NCBI GenBank assembly: GCA_002812745.2
Contig: NCSJ02000025.1
Coordinates: 171,998-235,997 of the forward strand
Direction: 5' to 3'
Origin: Scytalidium lignicola
Lineage: Eukaryota > Ascomycota > Leotiomycetes
DNA: 64,000 nt
Shown here: piece by piece, positions 1-11,114 of the stretch
Layout of the letters: every line of letters starts with the position of its first letter
How positions within the stretch are numbered: the first letter of the stretch is position 1
Made by a program: the position numbers and the translations under genes
The notes under the pieces: generated by a model
Told to the model about the DNA's origin: nothing
Seen by the model: only the letters and a program-made list of their open reading frames with translations
Databases searched by the model: none

Positions 1-117
1 CTTCATCAGTCAGTCACTCAATTTGATCGTCTTACAATCGGATAGATTATCGGTTCCCAAATGTGCAAAGTATGTTCGTCGTAGCTAGCGGAGATTACAC
101 TTGAAGGTGGTGGCGGC

Positions 118-151
118 TTCGGATACGTACGGATACGTTCGCGGATACGTA
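118..151. repeat. Short GGATACGT direct repeat
   Basis: Three copies of GGATACGT(A/T) lie within about 34 bases in the gene-free first 349 bases. I see no gene there. The repeat may be chance or a small promoter element of the gene that starts at 350. Confidence 0.5.
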
Positions 152-349
152 CCACAATTACCCCGCGATTATCTGCGGGTACGCGTCTTGGGATTTTATA
201 GAAATATCCCCAGTCCAAGAGATCTCACGGGATTACTAAACAAATAGCAGAAATATGGTGAAATGGCATATATTTACTTGAATCTCCTCAATACTTCTAT
301 TAATTTGTGTTCGTTATAAAACAGCTGACATCTGGATAATAAAACCATC

Positions 350-961
350 ATGGCTACCACAACTATCCATCCAAATCAACAAAAACTAATAGACCGTGCT
401 CGTGAATTCTTTGCAGAGGTCGAAGATCTGTCAGTCCTCTCTAGCTGGGTTAATCTCAAATGTTTAAATTCCTAACATAAGTGAACAAACAGAACACCTG
501 GACGTGATCTTGAAAAGCGACTGAACACCGAATATGGCCCGGGAAACCCTTACTACGAAGATTTCTGCACTCTGATCCGGCAAGGCATAGCAAACAACGA
601 GGGTTGGCTTGCTAGGGATGAGATTGATGGATCCAAATATCGCCGAAGTAGAGTCAGTACACCATCAGAGGAAAATCGATATTTCAGCATTACCACTGTC
701 TACATGGAAAGTCAGGATGTCTACAGGGGGCAATACCATCTGCATCCTTACGGAGAGATCAACTGTGTCGTTCAGCTTGATCCATCAGCTGAGCTGAAAG
801 GTATGTCAGGCTGGCAAGGAGCTGGTTGGACCTCTCCTGGCCCGGGAACACATCACTACCCTGAAGTTCGAGGAGGTGCTCTTGTCGCGTTATTCTTCCT
901 TCCAGCTGGTCGAATCTCATACAAAATTCAGCCGGACAGGCCACAACCAATAGCCATCTAA
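350..961 (+). CDS. DUF4863 / 4-hydroxylaminobenzoate lyase-like protein
   Basis: A small cupin-like protein of about 180 residues. Motifs such as TPGRDLEKRLN, EYGPG, GQYHLHPYGEINCVV, GWQGAGW and THHYPEVRGGA match the DUF4863 family, whose characterised bacterial member PnbB turns 4-hydroxylaminobenzoate into protocatechuate and ammonia. The His-rich HLHPYGE segment is the likely metal or active-site region. The ATG at 350 begins a short first exon, and the second exon runs from about 493 to the stop at 961. The intron acceptor is clear (aacag at 488-492), but neither plausible donor (434 or 449) joins the two exons in frame, so a 1-base sequence error or a real frameshift lies near the junction. 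The family call is from remembered motifs; the fungal substrate is unknown. The next gene is a Zn2Cys6 regulator on the same strand. Confidence 0.75.
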
Positions 962-1627
962 ATACAGAATTACAAGGAATATGATTACAGAGAGATTATC
1001 TTTATGTGAGAATGCGCTTTGGATATTCTAGTGAGAAGTGAAATAAGCTTTAGATGAGGGAAATGAGAATTTGATGAGACTTGGAGTACATGGTAGCTTA
1101 CTTCCCCATGTCAAAGCTATACACTCTCCCGTACGTTCTTTTCAATTATTATCTTGTAGTACAATCTTTCTCAATAATATACAACATTTGGTTAGTATTA
1201 AAGGACAACACTTTCTTGGATTTTCGAGGAAATAGAGCTGACTTACGAACTACTGTCGGAATAATATCAAAGTTAATTGCTAGTAAATAGCTTGAGAATG
1301 TAGTCAACTTAAAGCGACAGTTAGCAACTTAATATACTGTCTCATTATCAACCCAGCCCTATTTGTTATTTCAAACGTAATGCTAAGCTTGTTGCCACCG
1401 GGTGGTGGAGCTTTCTAATTCAAGTACTACACTCCTCCCACCCCACTCAAGGATAAATAAGCACCAAGATCTCCACTTTACTGATTACAGTATTCTATCA
1501 CGTACGCAAATGTAACATTTTCCCTTATATTCTTCTCGCAATTTCTTTGACTCATCCATCCAGTAACTAATGACGCTATATAATTCTTGACAAATGGGCG
1601 CTCTAAATACTATCAATTGGGAGTAGT
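962..1627. other. Intergenic region, no gene seen
   Basis: Between the DUF4863 gene and the Zn2Cys6 regulator. Only a short AT-rich reading frame (1081-1290) with no recognisable protein features. Presumed 3' UTR of the first gene and promoter of the second. Confidence 0.5.
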
Positions 1628-4090
1628 ATGCCTCGTCCAAAAGTCACAGAACAGGATCGACGACGGATTCTCAAAGCCTGCATATTCTGCCAGACGGCGA
1701 AGCAGAAATGCGACGGCCTTACCCCTTGTGTGCAATGCCGGAGGCGTGGAAGAGCAGGCGCTTGCGCTTACTCATCACACGAGAGATCATTTGGTCGCCG
1801 TCGACGTCTTCGAAAGGATGTAGAGATTTCAGAAAGTACGGCATCACCGGAGCAAGCCTCGACCAAAGGAGAGTTGGACGGGACTCACAATAACGACGAT
1901 GCGCGAGATTCTACAACTACGAAAGTTGCCATTCCCAGATTACCACATCATGTATACGATAGCAAAGGGAGAATTTGTATATACAACTGATTCACTAATG
2001 CTACTCTTATTGCACTGCTAACGGCGTCTAACTAGTGTATATGGGGCATTGTGCGGCCTTATCATTTTTACAACATATCCAGGAGTTGATTGAAAGCGAA
2101 AAGGAGTTAGCTACCGTTGCTGCTGATGTAGGAAGTTTTCCAGTCTACGAGGAACTACCTCCTGTACGGAATGAAGATATATTAGCATGCAACACCACAA
2201 ATGTTCAAGAACTCGCAGAGTTGATTGACGTATTCTTCGTATCGGTATCTAATAATCGAATTTTTAATAAATATGTCTTTTGACACTGACACATGACACT
2301 TAGACTTGTGGCATCGTTGATCTTTTTGGTCGTTCTTATCTAGAAGACCTACTCACTAGCTGGGCCAATGGTACTTTGGATACAAATAGCGGCGGTTCCG
2401 CGGTATTGTATCTATCCATTGCTCTTGCCGCACAAGTTCGTAGTGCGACGGCGATGGACATACAGCGCGCTCAAACATTTTACCATCACGGTCGACAGAT
2501 AGCCCTCCAAGAACTTACCAACGATCCAACCTTAGAAACAACCCAAGCTTTCGTATTAATCTGTCTGTATATGCTTGGAAGCTCACGGCGCAACGGAGCA
2601 TTCTTGAATCTTGGAATTGCTATCAGTGCTGCGAAGTCTCTTGGATTTCATCATAGCGAGACCAATGCTGAGTTTTCTGATGCTGATAGTAGCTTGAGGT
2701 AGGTACACGAATGTGAGTTCGACAGTCTCAGGGAGTAATGCTTAGCTGATGAACACAGGAAGCGTATCTGGAGGACGATTCGTTATCATGATTTATTCTT
2801 CTGTGCCATGATGGGTCGGACTTCCTCAATCATTACAACGGATTCAAGTATCGATGAACCACCACCATTATCACGCCCGAATTGTCCCGACTTTTGTCAA
2901 GAATTGGGTCTTCTAGAGTCAGCTCGAGCATTTTCCTTCATGGAAGAAACTGTCAACCATGTCTACACCAAACATAGCATACCGCTAGGCTCTCTCCTAC
3001 ACATTTCCCAAAAACTCAAAGAAGCGAGCTCAAAAGTTCCCGCTGAGTTGCGAACGGTCGAGGTGTCTAACTCAGCACCAGAGTTAATTCGAGTCTCTCG
3101 GTCAAACATACTACGAAATGCATGTGTGGCATGCAACTACTACTTTAGTATGATGCTACTTACGCGTCCCTTCCATATTACTTGTCTTCGGGCAAAATAC
3201 AGTTGTACCAGATCAACATACTCTAGACTCGATAACAATGTCAGTTCAACTGATATAAAGGTTTACTCAGACATCCTGCATGGTGCGATGACATCGATTG
3301 ATTCGGCTATCAAAACAATTCAACTACTATATGAATTGATGGTAGCCAATGTGCTTTTTAACAATATGCCACTAGTCGTGTAAGTCACATAGAGCGCTAA
3401 TATTACTCTCTAAATATTCATTCTGACTTGAAGCAATTCAGTGCATGGACTTTTGTTGCCGCCTTGACCGTCTGCTCTGCATACTTTGGTAGATTAGGAG
3501 CTCTGAAGGAGTGCGAACGTGCTATCCAACAAGCAGATGAAGTTTTACAACATTTCAGCAGAAACAGCCCACAGGCGAGACGGTACAATATGATATTGAA
3601 GAAACTATCAAGGGCTGCACTAGACCATGTGAAGAGCCTGGAGTACAAGGAACGAGAATACCAAAACATCCTGATGCCAGAACTATTTCGATTGAATCCT
3701 ACAACGTCTCCTCAGACTGGTGATGGCAATCAGGTTCCGTTGGACATTTCACAACAACAGGCAGCATATCAAAGTCGCAATGATGGGATTCCAGATTCTG
3801 AAAGAAACTGTAGGTATACCTTTCAAAGCTATCCAAGACAGGGAGGGATATCTGCCCTGGAATCCAGCCAGATTAATGCAGCAGCAACCATAAATGATGG
3901 CACATCCTTGTTGGAGATTGCACATACGTTCCATGATCTGAACACTGTGCCTTTTGAGATGGACGCGGGTGGTATGGACACCGGTCACATTGACCTTAGT
4001 CTTGAAGGCCAGTATATTGACAATGGCTTTTTTGGACTAGAGAATATGGAGAGTATTTGGGATGTTAACTGGGGAGGTGGATTTCTGTAA
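1628..4090 (+). CDS. Zn2Cys6 fungal transcription factor
   Basis: Nuclear regulator of about 740 residues. The zinc cluster uses Cys18, 21, 28, 34, 37 and 46 in the order CxxCxxxKxKCDGxxPCxxC, followed by a basic linker (GRRRRLRKD). The middle carries the fungal-specific TF domain: LFGRSYLEDLLTSW, then RKRIWRTIRYHDLFFCAM with the usual MGRTSS continuation. Five exons join in frame: 1628-1976, 2036-2244, 2304-2698, 2759-3379 and 3442-4090. All four introns have GT donors and AG acceptors (for example GTAAGT at 3380). The C-terminus is low-complexity and acidic, as expected for an activation region. Targets are unknown. It follows the DUF4863 gene on the same strand, which may be a target, but this is only positional inference. 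Confidence 0.9.
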
Positions 4091-4274
4091 CAATATGGCT
4101 TAACATAGATTCTAGTATAAGCTCAAAACGGAAAATATCCCTCTCCTGGGTTGCCTTTATAAGGGTGATCTTGGACGGAACAAGGCCCTACCCAGGCACT
4201 ACTCACCCTCGCCTCACCTTCTGCTCAAGTTGCTTAGTCACGCTCCTGCCCTCCCATCTAGTTATTATCTCCAC

Positions 4275-7186
4275 TTATAATATAATCGATGTTGCTAAAT
4301 ACTCTATCCAAGTCTGAATCGGCTTTGAAAGGTTTAGTTCTTCTAAGGAGATCTTGAAGCTTCTACAGACCTTTAAGCAACAACGAACATGGGTTAAGAA
4401 ATTTTCCACTCTCTGTTCCATAGCATCTGGAGTAATTTTGCCAAGCTGGTTGAAAATTGAGTGATAGCATACCTGAAGGATCTGACGAGCAAAACGCACT
4501 CTTCCATCTGGGCCCATCGCATGGCGAGTGCACTCGAGCCATAGGGGGTGGAAAACCATTGGCTTTGCAATTGCGAGTCGCTCTCCGAAAGAAACAGCCT
4601 CAAGCTTGCTGAAGAGTTCCCTGAGATGAAAGTCTTCCGCTTCTAAGATATCAGCGTCTGGAAAATCTGTTGCTGTTATCGGGCAAGAGTGGCTAAAAAA
4701 GAAATCTCGAGGGTCAAAATTGTCAGACCCTTCGGTTTCTATCATGCTATGAAATTGTAATAATCTCCATGCTTGTCCATCTGGTTGAGAAAGCCTCTTC
4801 TGAGAAACACTAAACGTCTCCATGATCGAGGGAATCTCGGGGCTAAAGTCTAAGAATCGCCTTCTCCCCTCAAAATTATTGCTCCGAAGGTTAGAAACAA
4901 ATTGCGCTGCTGCCGTTGATGCATTGTTTTGTGAGATAACCCTCACTATATATTTGATGGCTATCGCAGCGGCTAAGGGGAGTCCATAAACGCATTCCGC
5001 AACTTGGAGTAGGGTTTCGTGATGATAAAGGTCGCCAGTCTTCTCGCTGTCCGGTTGATCGAAAATTTCTTGATCTCGGATGTCCTCCATGATCTTGATG
5101 ATATCTTGTGTTTCTATTGGTGATATCCTGAACTTCTTGCGGGAACGAGAGCCTAGATCAGCCAAGACAGGATCTCTCGTCGTGTATAAAACATTTCTTG
5201 CTTCGCGAGGAAGTACGGTTCCCCTCTCGTCAAGTCCTTTGACTCCATCTATGTCGTCGAGAAGAAGTAAAGAATTTTCGTTCTCTGGATCATCGAGCTA
5301 GCTTCTGAACCTTTCAATCTTTTCTTCAGCATTCTCATTTCTCCAGATTCCTTCGACATCTCTTCCTTTAAACTCCTTCATCAAGTACTCGGGTCCAATC
5401 CGTCTAGCAATATCCAGATATGCTTTGTCCAAAGACAGTTTGTCGTTGGCATGAATAAAGAATATATTCCGGCGATCTGCCTGCTGGTGTGCGATTTCCA
5501 CCATTGTCGCAGTTTTTCTGGATTTTCCAATATATTAGGNAAAATCTTTTATTATAGCAGAGACATATTAATTCTCACCCTATGCCACCAATTCCTGTCA
5601 CAGCCACTGCTACATTGTCCTCTTTTGAGATTGCATCCATCATCGTTGTCAACGAGTCCAATTCTGCTCGCCGACCTTGCAATTTGCACCTCTTATATAG
5701 TCCGGGCCCTTTGAAGAACTTCTTATTTATAGGCAAAGGACAACTCGGAGACATCGGGGAGGGAAGCCAGGGTCTCTTTTGTGAAGAATTAATTGGTTAG
5801 TAAATGAAACATAAACTTAAATTCAGAAGTTCAAAGTTGACACCCAGGTGGTTGCAAATCTCCTTTCTTATACCTTAGAGTTAGGAATCGTTTCACGAGC
5901 TTGCCCCATCAGAAGACTTCTCAAATGCTGCAGCTTGACAACAACCTGCATAAATCCCCCGAACTTTCCATCGAACTTGCAAATTGTGTTATGATCGACA
6001 TCTGCCATTAGGGAAGCTACTCTGTTGTTTAAGCTCGCGGATTGGCGTGTAACAATCTATTCGACAGTCATTTAAGGATGCACACTACCTTTAGGGCGAA
6101 AAAGAAACTAACATGACGATTAAAGCTTTTGATTTTGGTCCTCAAAGTCTCGTGGAAAGCGTCAAATGGCGGCTGAGACTTCAGGTTGGCGAATTGATCC
6201 TGGCTCTCCGCAGAGAAGGGGTTAAAAACCTGAAGATGCTCAAGGATTTCCGACCGTATCCCCCAAGTTACCTGTGCGATATCCAACAGCATCTTGTTCC
6301 AATTCGCTTCTTTTGATCCCGAATGAGGAGTACTGAGAAAAAGCAGGCCACATTGTCTTAGGCTCAATCCTCGATACGCTGGTTTGTCGTACTCATTCAA
6401 TCGAATCATCGCCTAAAGCCATTTAGTCTCCAAGCAGCTGCATATATTTCCACGCGGGCAAGGACTCACCTGTCGGGCTACAATTCCACCTAGAGAATGG
6501 CACACAATCAATATCGGCCGATTCTTCTCCTATAAAACAAGGGTTAGCTCTCTCTTCGCCTCAGTGATCTGGCGGTTGCATTCACTTTATCTGATAGTCT
6601 GACATTGCTTAGACACTCGAGTAGTTGATGTGACCAGTCATGTATACCAGAGAGATTTCTTCTATCAGATAACTGTGAGCTGTACCCAGAAGTCATTATC
6701 CGCGCTTTGTCGAATGGCACCGATGTTGGTAGAAGGTCGCGAAGCCACATTGTAGCCTTGTTATTAGATTCTGCGACCCAGGTATCGAATTCGTTTCCAT
6801 TCAAACCATGCACAGCACAAATGCTACAGCTTGCTTTTAGCATTTTGATTTTTAGGGGTCCTGTTCACATACTCAAGGTCGGGTTCTTCCGGACAGGATA
6901 ATACCGTAATACCATGGAATACATCGTCTAATCTCCATTGCTTGTGATTATCTCTCAGTGCGGCTAACTTGTGCTTTTCAGATGGTAAGGTAATCGTTCC
7001 AACGTGTCCATCGAATTGAGGTGCGAATGTTATCGTCGGATTTAGACTATCATGCGTGGTAGAAGAAAATTTCCCACGATTGACACTCATTGAACTGAGA
7101 CGTCGCGCATATTTGTGGAAATCACTTTGAGCAACATCAAGGGGAATATCGGTCACACGAACTGTTCGTGATGCGACTTTCGCCAT
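4275..7186 (-). pseudogene. NLR-type gene: alpha/beta-hydrolase-like plus NB-ARC, with in-frame stop
   Basis: Fungal NLR-like protein read from 7186 down. Order: a short N-terminal domain (RTVRVTDIPLD), a serine-hydrolase-like domain with AVHGLNGNEFDTW and nucleophile elbow CHSLGG, the DVDHNTICKFDGK motif, then NB-ARC with P-loop GIGGIGKT formed across an intron (5578-5518), Walker B LLLLDDIDG and a TTRDP sensor motif. Several short introns are needed (for example E-P-D-L joins D-C-S-I-C-A-V-H-G). The N at 5540 lies inside an intron. In the exon after the P-loop, TAG at 5298-5300 interrupts the frame just before Walker B, and both flanks are in the same frame, so a complete NB-ARC needs read-through, an error or a recent mutation. 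No ankyrin, TPR or WD repeats follow the ~200-residue C-terminal part. Known family role: heterokaryon incompatibility and immunity-like signalling. Confidence 0.75.
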
Positions 7187-7663
7187 GGTTGACGGCGAAG
7201 AAAGATGTGGGATATCGAGCGCAGCTCAACATTTTTCGGAATAGCTGAAATTTAATACAGTAGGCGCCCAATTTACCTTGTGCTTGTGGCATGTGGCCAT
7301 GAAGGGGCAGTGCTTAACTGCACTTGGAACTACCAATTACTTGTAGGATTGGCCAGAAGCTTTTGGCGTATTGTTACACTCTCTGATTCGCGAAAGGGTG
7401 TAATTACAGCATTATCTCACTAACCCGCAATGCAACGACTGCAGAAAGCCACAGCGCTACGTCGGCAGATTTTCTTGCGAAGTTCTCAGATGAAGCATTT
7501 CCAGTGGCTGAGCCATCGTCATAAATATGGCAGCAGTCCTAAGATTCTTCTTTGGAGCCAGATATCAACTTAAAGATTTTATGCACGGAGACAACTACAG
7601 CACAATAAAACAAACAACTCCTTTGTAGATTAAAGATACCTCGTGTGCGATTAATCAGTATGA
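7187..7663. promoter_or_regulatory. Divergent promoter region between the NLR-type and C2H2 genes
   Basis: About 480 bases separate the NLR-type start (minus strand) from the first usable ATG of the C2H2 gene (plus strand). No open frame or recognisable operator was seen. The arrangement makes a shared promoter plausible. Confidence 0.45.
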
Positions 7664-10600
7664 ATGGGAAAGGCACAGGTAAGGCTAGCAAAAGGTAGGC
7701 AACACAATAGAAAATTGCCCAACTGGGGGAGCTGGTGGGAAATTCTCTCTAGGACGGCATCAAGGAAGTCAAAATTGCAACACTTGCAGTTTTTCGCATC
7801 CTTCAGGTGCCATCGTATACCGAAAATTTTGTTCACTCGAGCCGCGCGATTTTTATGCCGGTGGGGGGATGATGGTGAGTTGAACTCTACAGGAGGTCGT
7901 TACAAGCTACGCCTAGAGTCATCGCAGTCTGGAGCGCATTCGGATATTACAACTGTAATACAGGAGGCAGAAAATAGCGGTATCATAAGAGTAGAAGGAA
8001 ACTCATGGGCTCAGTGGTATACCGTGAAAAGCACCTGGAAAAAGCGGTTTGCGAACGAGAATACGTCTGATTGTGCCAAGAGTAACTACTTCGTCATCTT
8101 GGGGCTAGTCATTCATGCCTATCCGGAGGCCTGGAGCGAGATTTGTTGGGAAGAAGTTGAGAATCAACTTTTGGAGGTGATCCGGTCAACGTGTGTCCCC
8201 TTCTTGACGGTTCTCGATGAGGCGGATATCAAAGAGTACCTCGCCCACTATCCAAGGCAAGACTTTATTCATAAGCTAGGGTTTGGAATCAGTTGCTAAC
8301 TTATACATAGTGGCCTCAAACGGCAGTGGTTGATTCTGCTCTTGAAACTGCTACTTAGATTGTCATGGGTGATGAAAAGGAAGACTCCACCGAACTTTCC
8401 TTCCCTGATCTTTAAGGGAATTGAGATTCTTCGTGGCCTTGGAACGGAAGCCTTGGCAGAAGCAAGCTATTTCGACCTCGGAGCATCGATTGTGAAGATC
8501 CAAAATTTGAATGAGACACAACCCTGGGTCGCTGCCGAAGACTTGAATGCCTTGGGACACAGCGAAAGCAAGAGGTCAAATGCTTCCATTGGATTTGCAC
8601 TCGCATCATTACCATCCAGTTGGATGACTTTCGACAATCAATCTTACTGGAGTTTTATGCAGTGGAGCCCTTTGTCAAAAACTGCGCCATCTACAATGGA
8701 AATATTAGCCCAAGCGGTCTTAGCCGGTGCCTCTTCGTTTATTCAGGTCCCTGGTATAATGTGGCCGGCCCTATCTTTGGAATCCAAAGTGTTGATTGGG
8801 TTCTGCGAAGCAGCAAGAGGGTCTCCTCAAAAAGGATATGAGATCCTTGAAGATCTGATTGAAGAGGTGAAAGTCTCCTATGGCTCTGACTCCATGGAGT
8901 TTCTGCTCTCAGGAATAACTCTGGTGAACTGCTGCAATAAGGCATACGAAGTGAGAGCCGAAGAGATGGGCCGTGCCATTTTCCAAAGCATCTACGGATC
9001 ACATGACCTCCCTGTACGAATAGATGTTCCTCAGCAAACCTATTTCTTGATGGTAGTGGCAGATACCTTTCTCGGCCAAGGAAATTATGCCGGAGCGGAG
9101 CGGCTACTGCAACATGTAATAGAGTACCCGTTCACAGATAACAATACCGAGATGAGTGCGAGGTTGCGACAGTTGAAAATAGGTCGAAGACTGAGGAGAT
9201 CGCCTTTAGACATCGATGATTGGAAGATATTACGGCACCTGACAGCTGGTTTCCATCTGGCTACTGACCCTCTCAAATACGAAATTCTTGAAGAAGTGAT
9301 ATGCTTCGTATCTGTCTTGAACCCCAACGATATACCAAGAGGTCTATTGGAACCTTTGATTTTAGAAACAATAAAATCATTGAGTAATGTTCCTATTAGT
9401 GAATACGGGGGCTCATCGGCATCGAACAAAAACTTCATAGACAACATCAATACCCTCCAGCAATACAAAAATAAGCTCGACCTGTTCTCACTGACGGGAC
9501 CGCAGCTATACTTCTGCAGAATGATAAGAGATAGATTCCATCGCACTACAGTTCAAGTTGCTGAAAGAGTGGGAGCAGCGAATTGGAAAAGATTTCAGAG
9601 GATCAAAGAGATGTGGGAGGAGGACGACTCGAGTGATAATGTTATTGCGCAGGATGAGAATCAAGATACAGGAAAATCGAAGTTCCATGACTCTGGCATT
9701 GGATCGTCTATTGGCTCAGAAGCCAAGCTGGCTGGGCATTTTGATTCGGGAGTTCCCCAAGTGGCAAAATCTATAATTTCATTTCGGTCATTCATACAAA
9801 ACGAGTATGATGCCGCGGAACTTCCACCAATACCAGCAGAAAACGAAGAGGGGAACAAAATCTGCTTTATTTGCAAGAAAACACTCGAAAATGTCGACAC
9901 CGAATCCCAATGGAGGTCTGTAGTTCTGAAAACATTTCGGTGATAAAGCTAATGAAAATAGATGTCATGCTTTCCTAGATCTCCGACCGTACGTGTGTAT
10001 TGTAGAAGGCTGTGATATCAATCCAGTCAAGTTCTCGTCACGATCAGATTTTGCTACACATCTAATGAGTCATCAGCACATCAGCACCTGGATATGTCCA
10101 ACTTGCGGCCACTCAAGTGAAAATGAAGACTTGCTTCAAGAGCATCTACAGCAAGTCCATCAATCCTCTCCGAAATATCATGCGCTAATTGAAGAGCGGC
10201 AAATTTTGCGAGACCTTTCAAGCTAAGAATGCCCCTTTTGTGGAGAAATACCTGGTGCGGCTAGCTTCGTGGGCCACTTGTGTCATCACTTGGAAGAGAT
10301 ATCGCTTTCCGCTGTCCTAAACGAGGAGGAAGATTTTGGCGAGGATGAGGAAGTGGAATCAAGCATAACCTCTACTTCAACTATTATGTACTCAGGTAGT
10401 GAGGAACTGAAAGACCCATTAGGTGATGAACTGAATGCACTTCCGCCGCCAGCTGGTAAGACACAAGAGCAGATTCGCCTCGAGATGGAACAAGATTACA
10501 TGAAAATTCAGCAAAGGCTTCATCGCCGAATCCATGAAATGGAGGAGGCTAAAGCTGAGCGTGAGAAGAAAGAAGCTGAGACGGCTGAGGCTGAAGATGA

Positions 10601-10673
10601 TAAGTCTATTGCTGCTGAAGATGGCTGTAAACTTTGGGAGGATAAACTGGAGTGTCTAGAAGATGATGAGTGA
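7664..10673 (+). pseudogene. Large fungal C2H2 zinc-finger protein with in-frame stop
   Basis: A roughly 950-residue protein of a fungal family with a long helical N-terminus, a FHDSGIGSS motif (about 9680-9710) and a C-terminal block of zinc fingers: CFICKKTL, LRPYVCIVEGC with FATHLMSH, WICPTCG with LQEHLQQVH, and ECPFCGE with FVGHLCHHLEEISLSA. An intron near 9916-9973 joins W-R to C-H-A-F-L-D-L-R-P. TAA at 10224-10226 sits in frame between the third and last finger, with family sequence continuing immediately after it. A second frame break near 8297-8420 may be a small intron (branch ttgctaac, acceptor acatag) or decay; I could not resolve it. The tail (10450-10673) is a charged coiled coil rich in E/A/K. 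It lies divergent from the NLR-type gene. Function unknown. Confidence 0.7.
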
Positions 10674-11114
10674 GAGAGAAAGTGTGCGGAGGCTGAGGCA
10701 AAGGGCTAGGACTGGGGCTAGTAACTAAATATGTACATACTCGTAACCAAAAACAAGTTTGCAGCGTTGGGCTAGGTAATAAGGGACAGAAACAGGCATA
10801 GCGAAAATTGCTATTGATTTGGATAGTCTGAGACAGAAAGTTTTAAAGGGTCCAGTAATGAAGCGTAGAAGAGATTATCCCCCACGTCGTAGATTTCGTG
10901 GAAGGGGATTTTACTACCAGCGCTTATTAATGGATCCTAGGTTACGAGTTGTTAGCTCAAAAGCCATAATACAAAATTGCTTTGATGTTTATTATGTTTA
11001 TTTAAGTCTAAGTAACTGTTTTAAAGGTCGCTTTTGTGATGTATTTTATTTTCCTTATCAACCTATCCAAATGTTACATGTTTCAAAGAAGTTCGTCACT
11101 CAATAATTAGCCAG
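10674..11114. other. Intergenic, no confident gene
   Basis: An Arg-rich reading frame (10819-11106) is present but lacks a start context and homology I recognise. The region is between convergent 3' ends. Confidence 0.4.

Noticed and set aside
10819..11106. Arg-rich open frame downstream of the C2H2 gene
   Set aside because: No start context, intron logic or recognisable motif. Probably noncoding.
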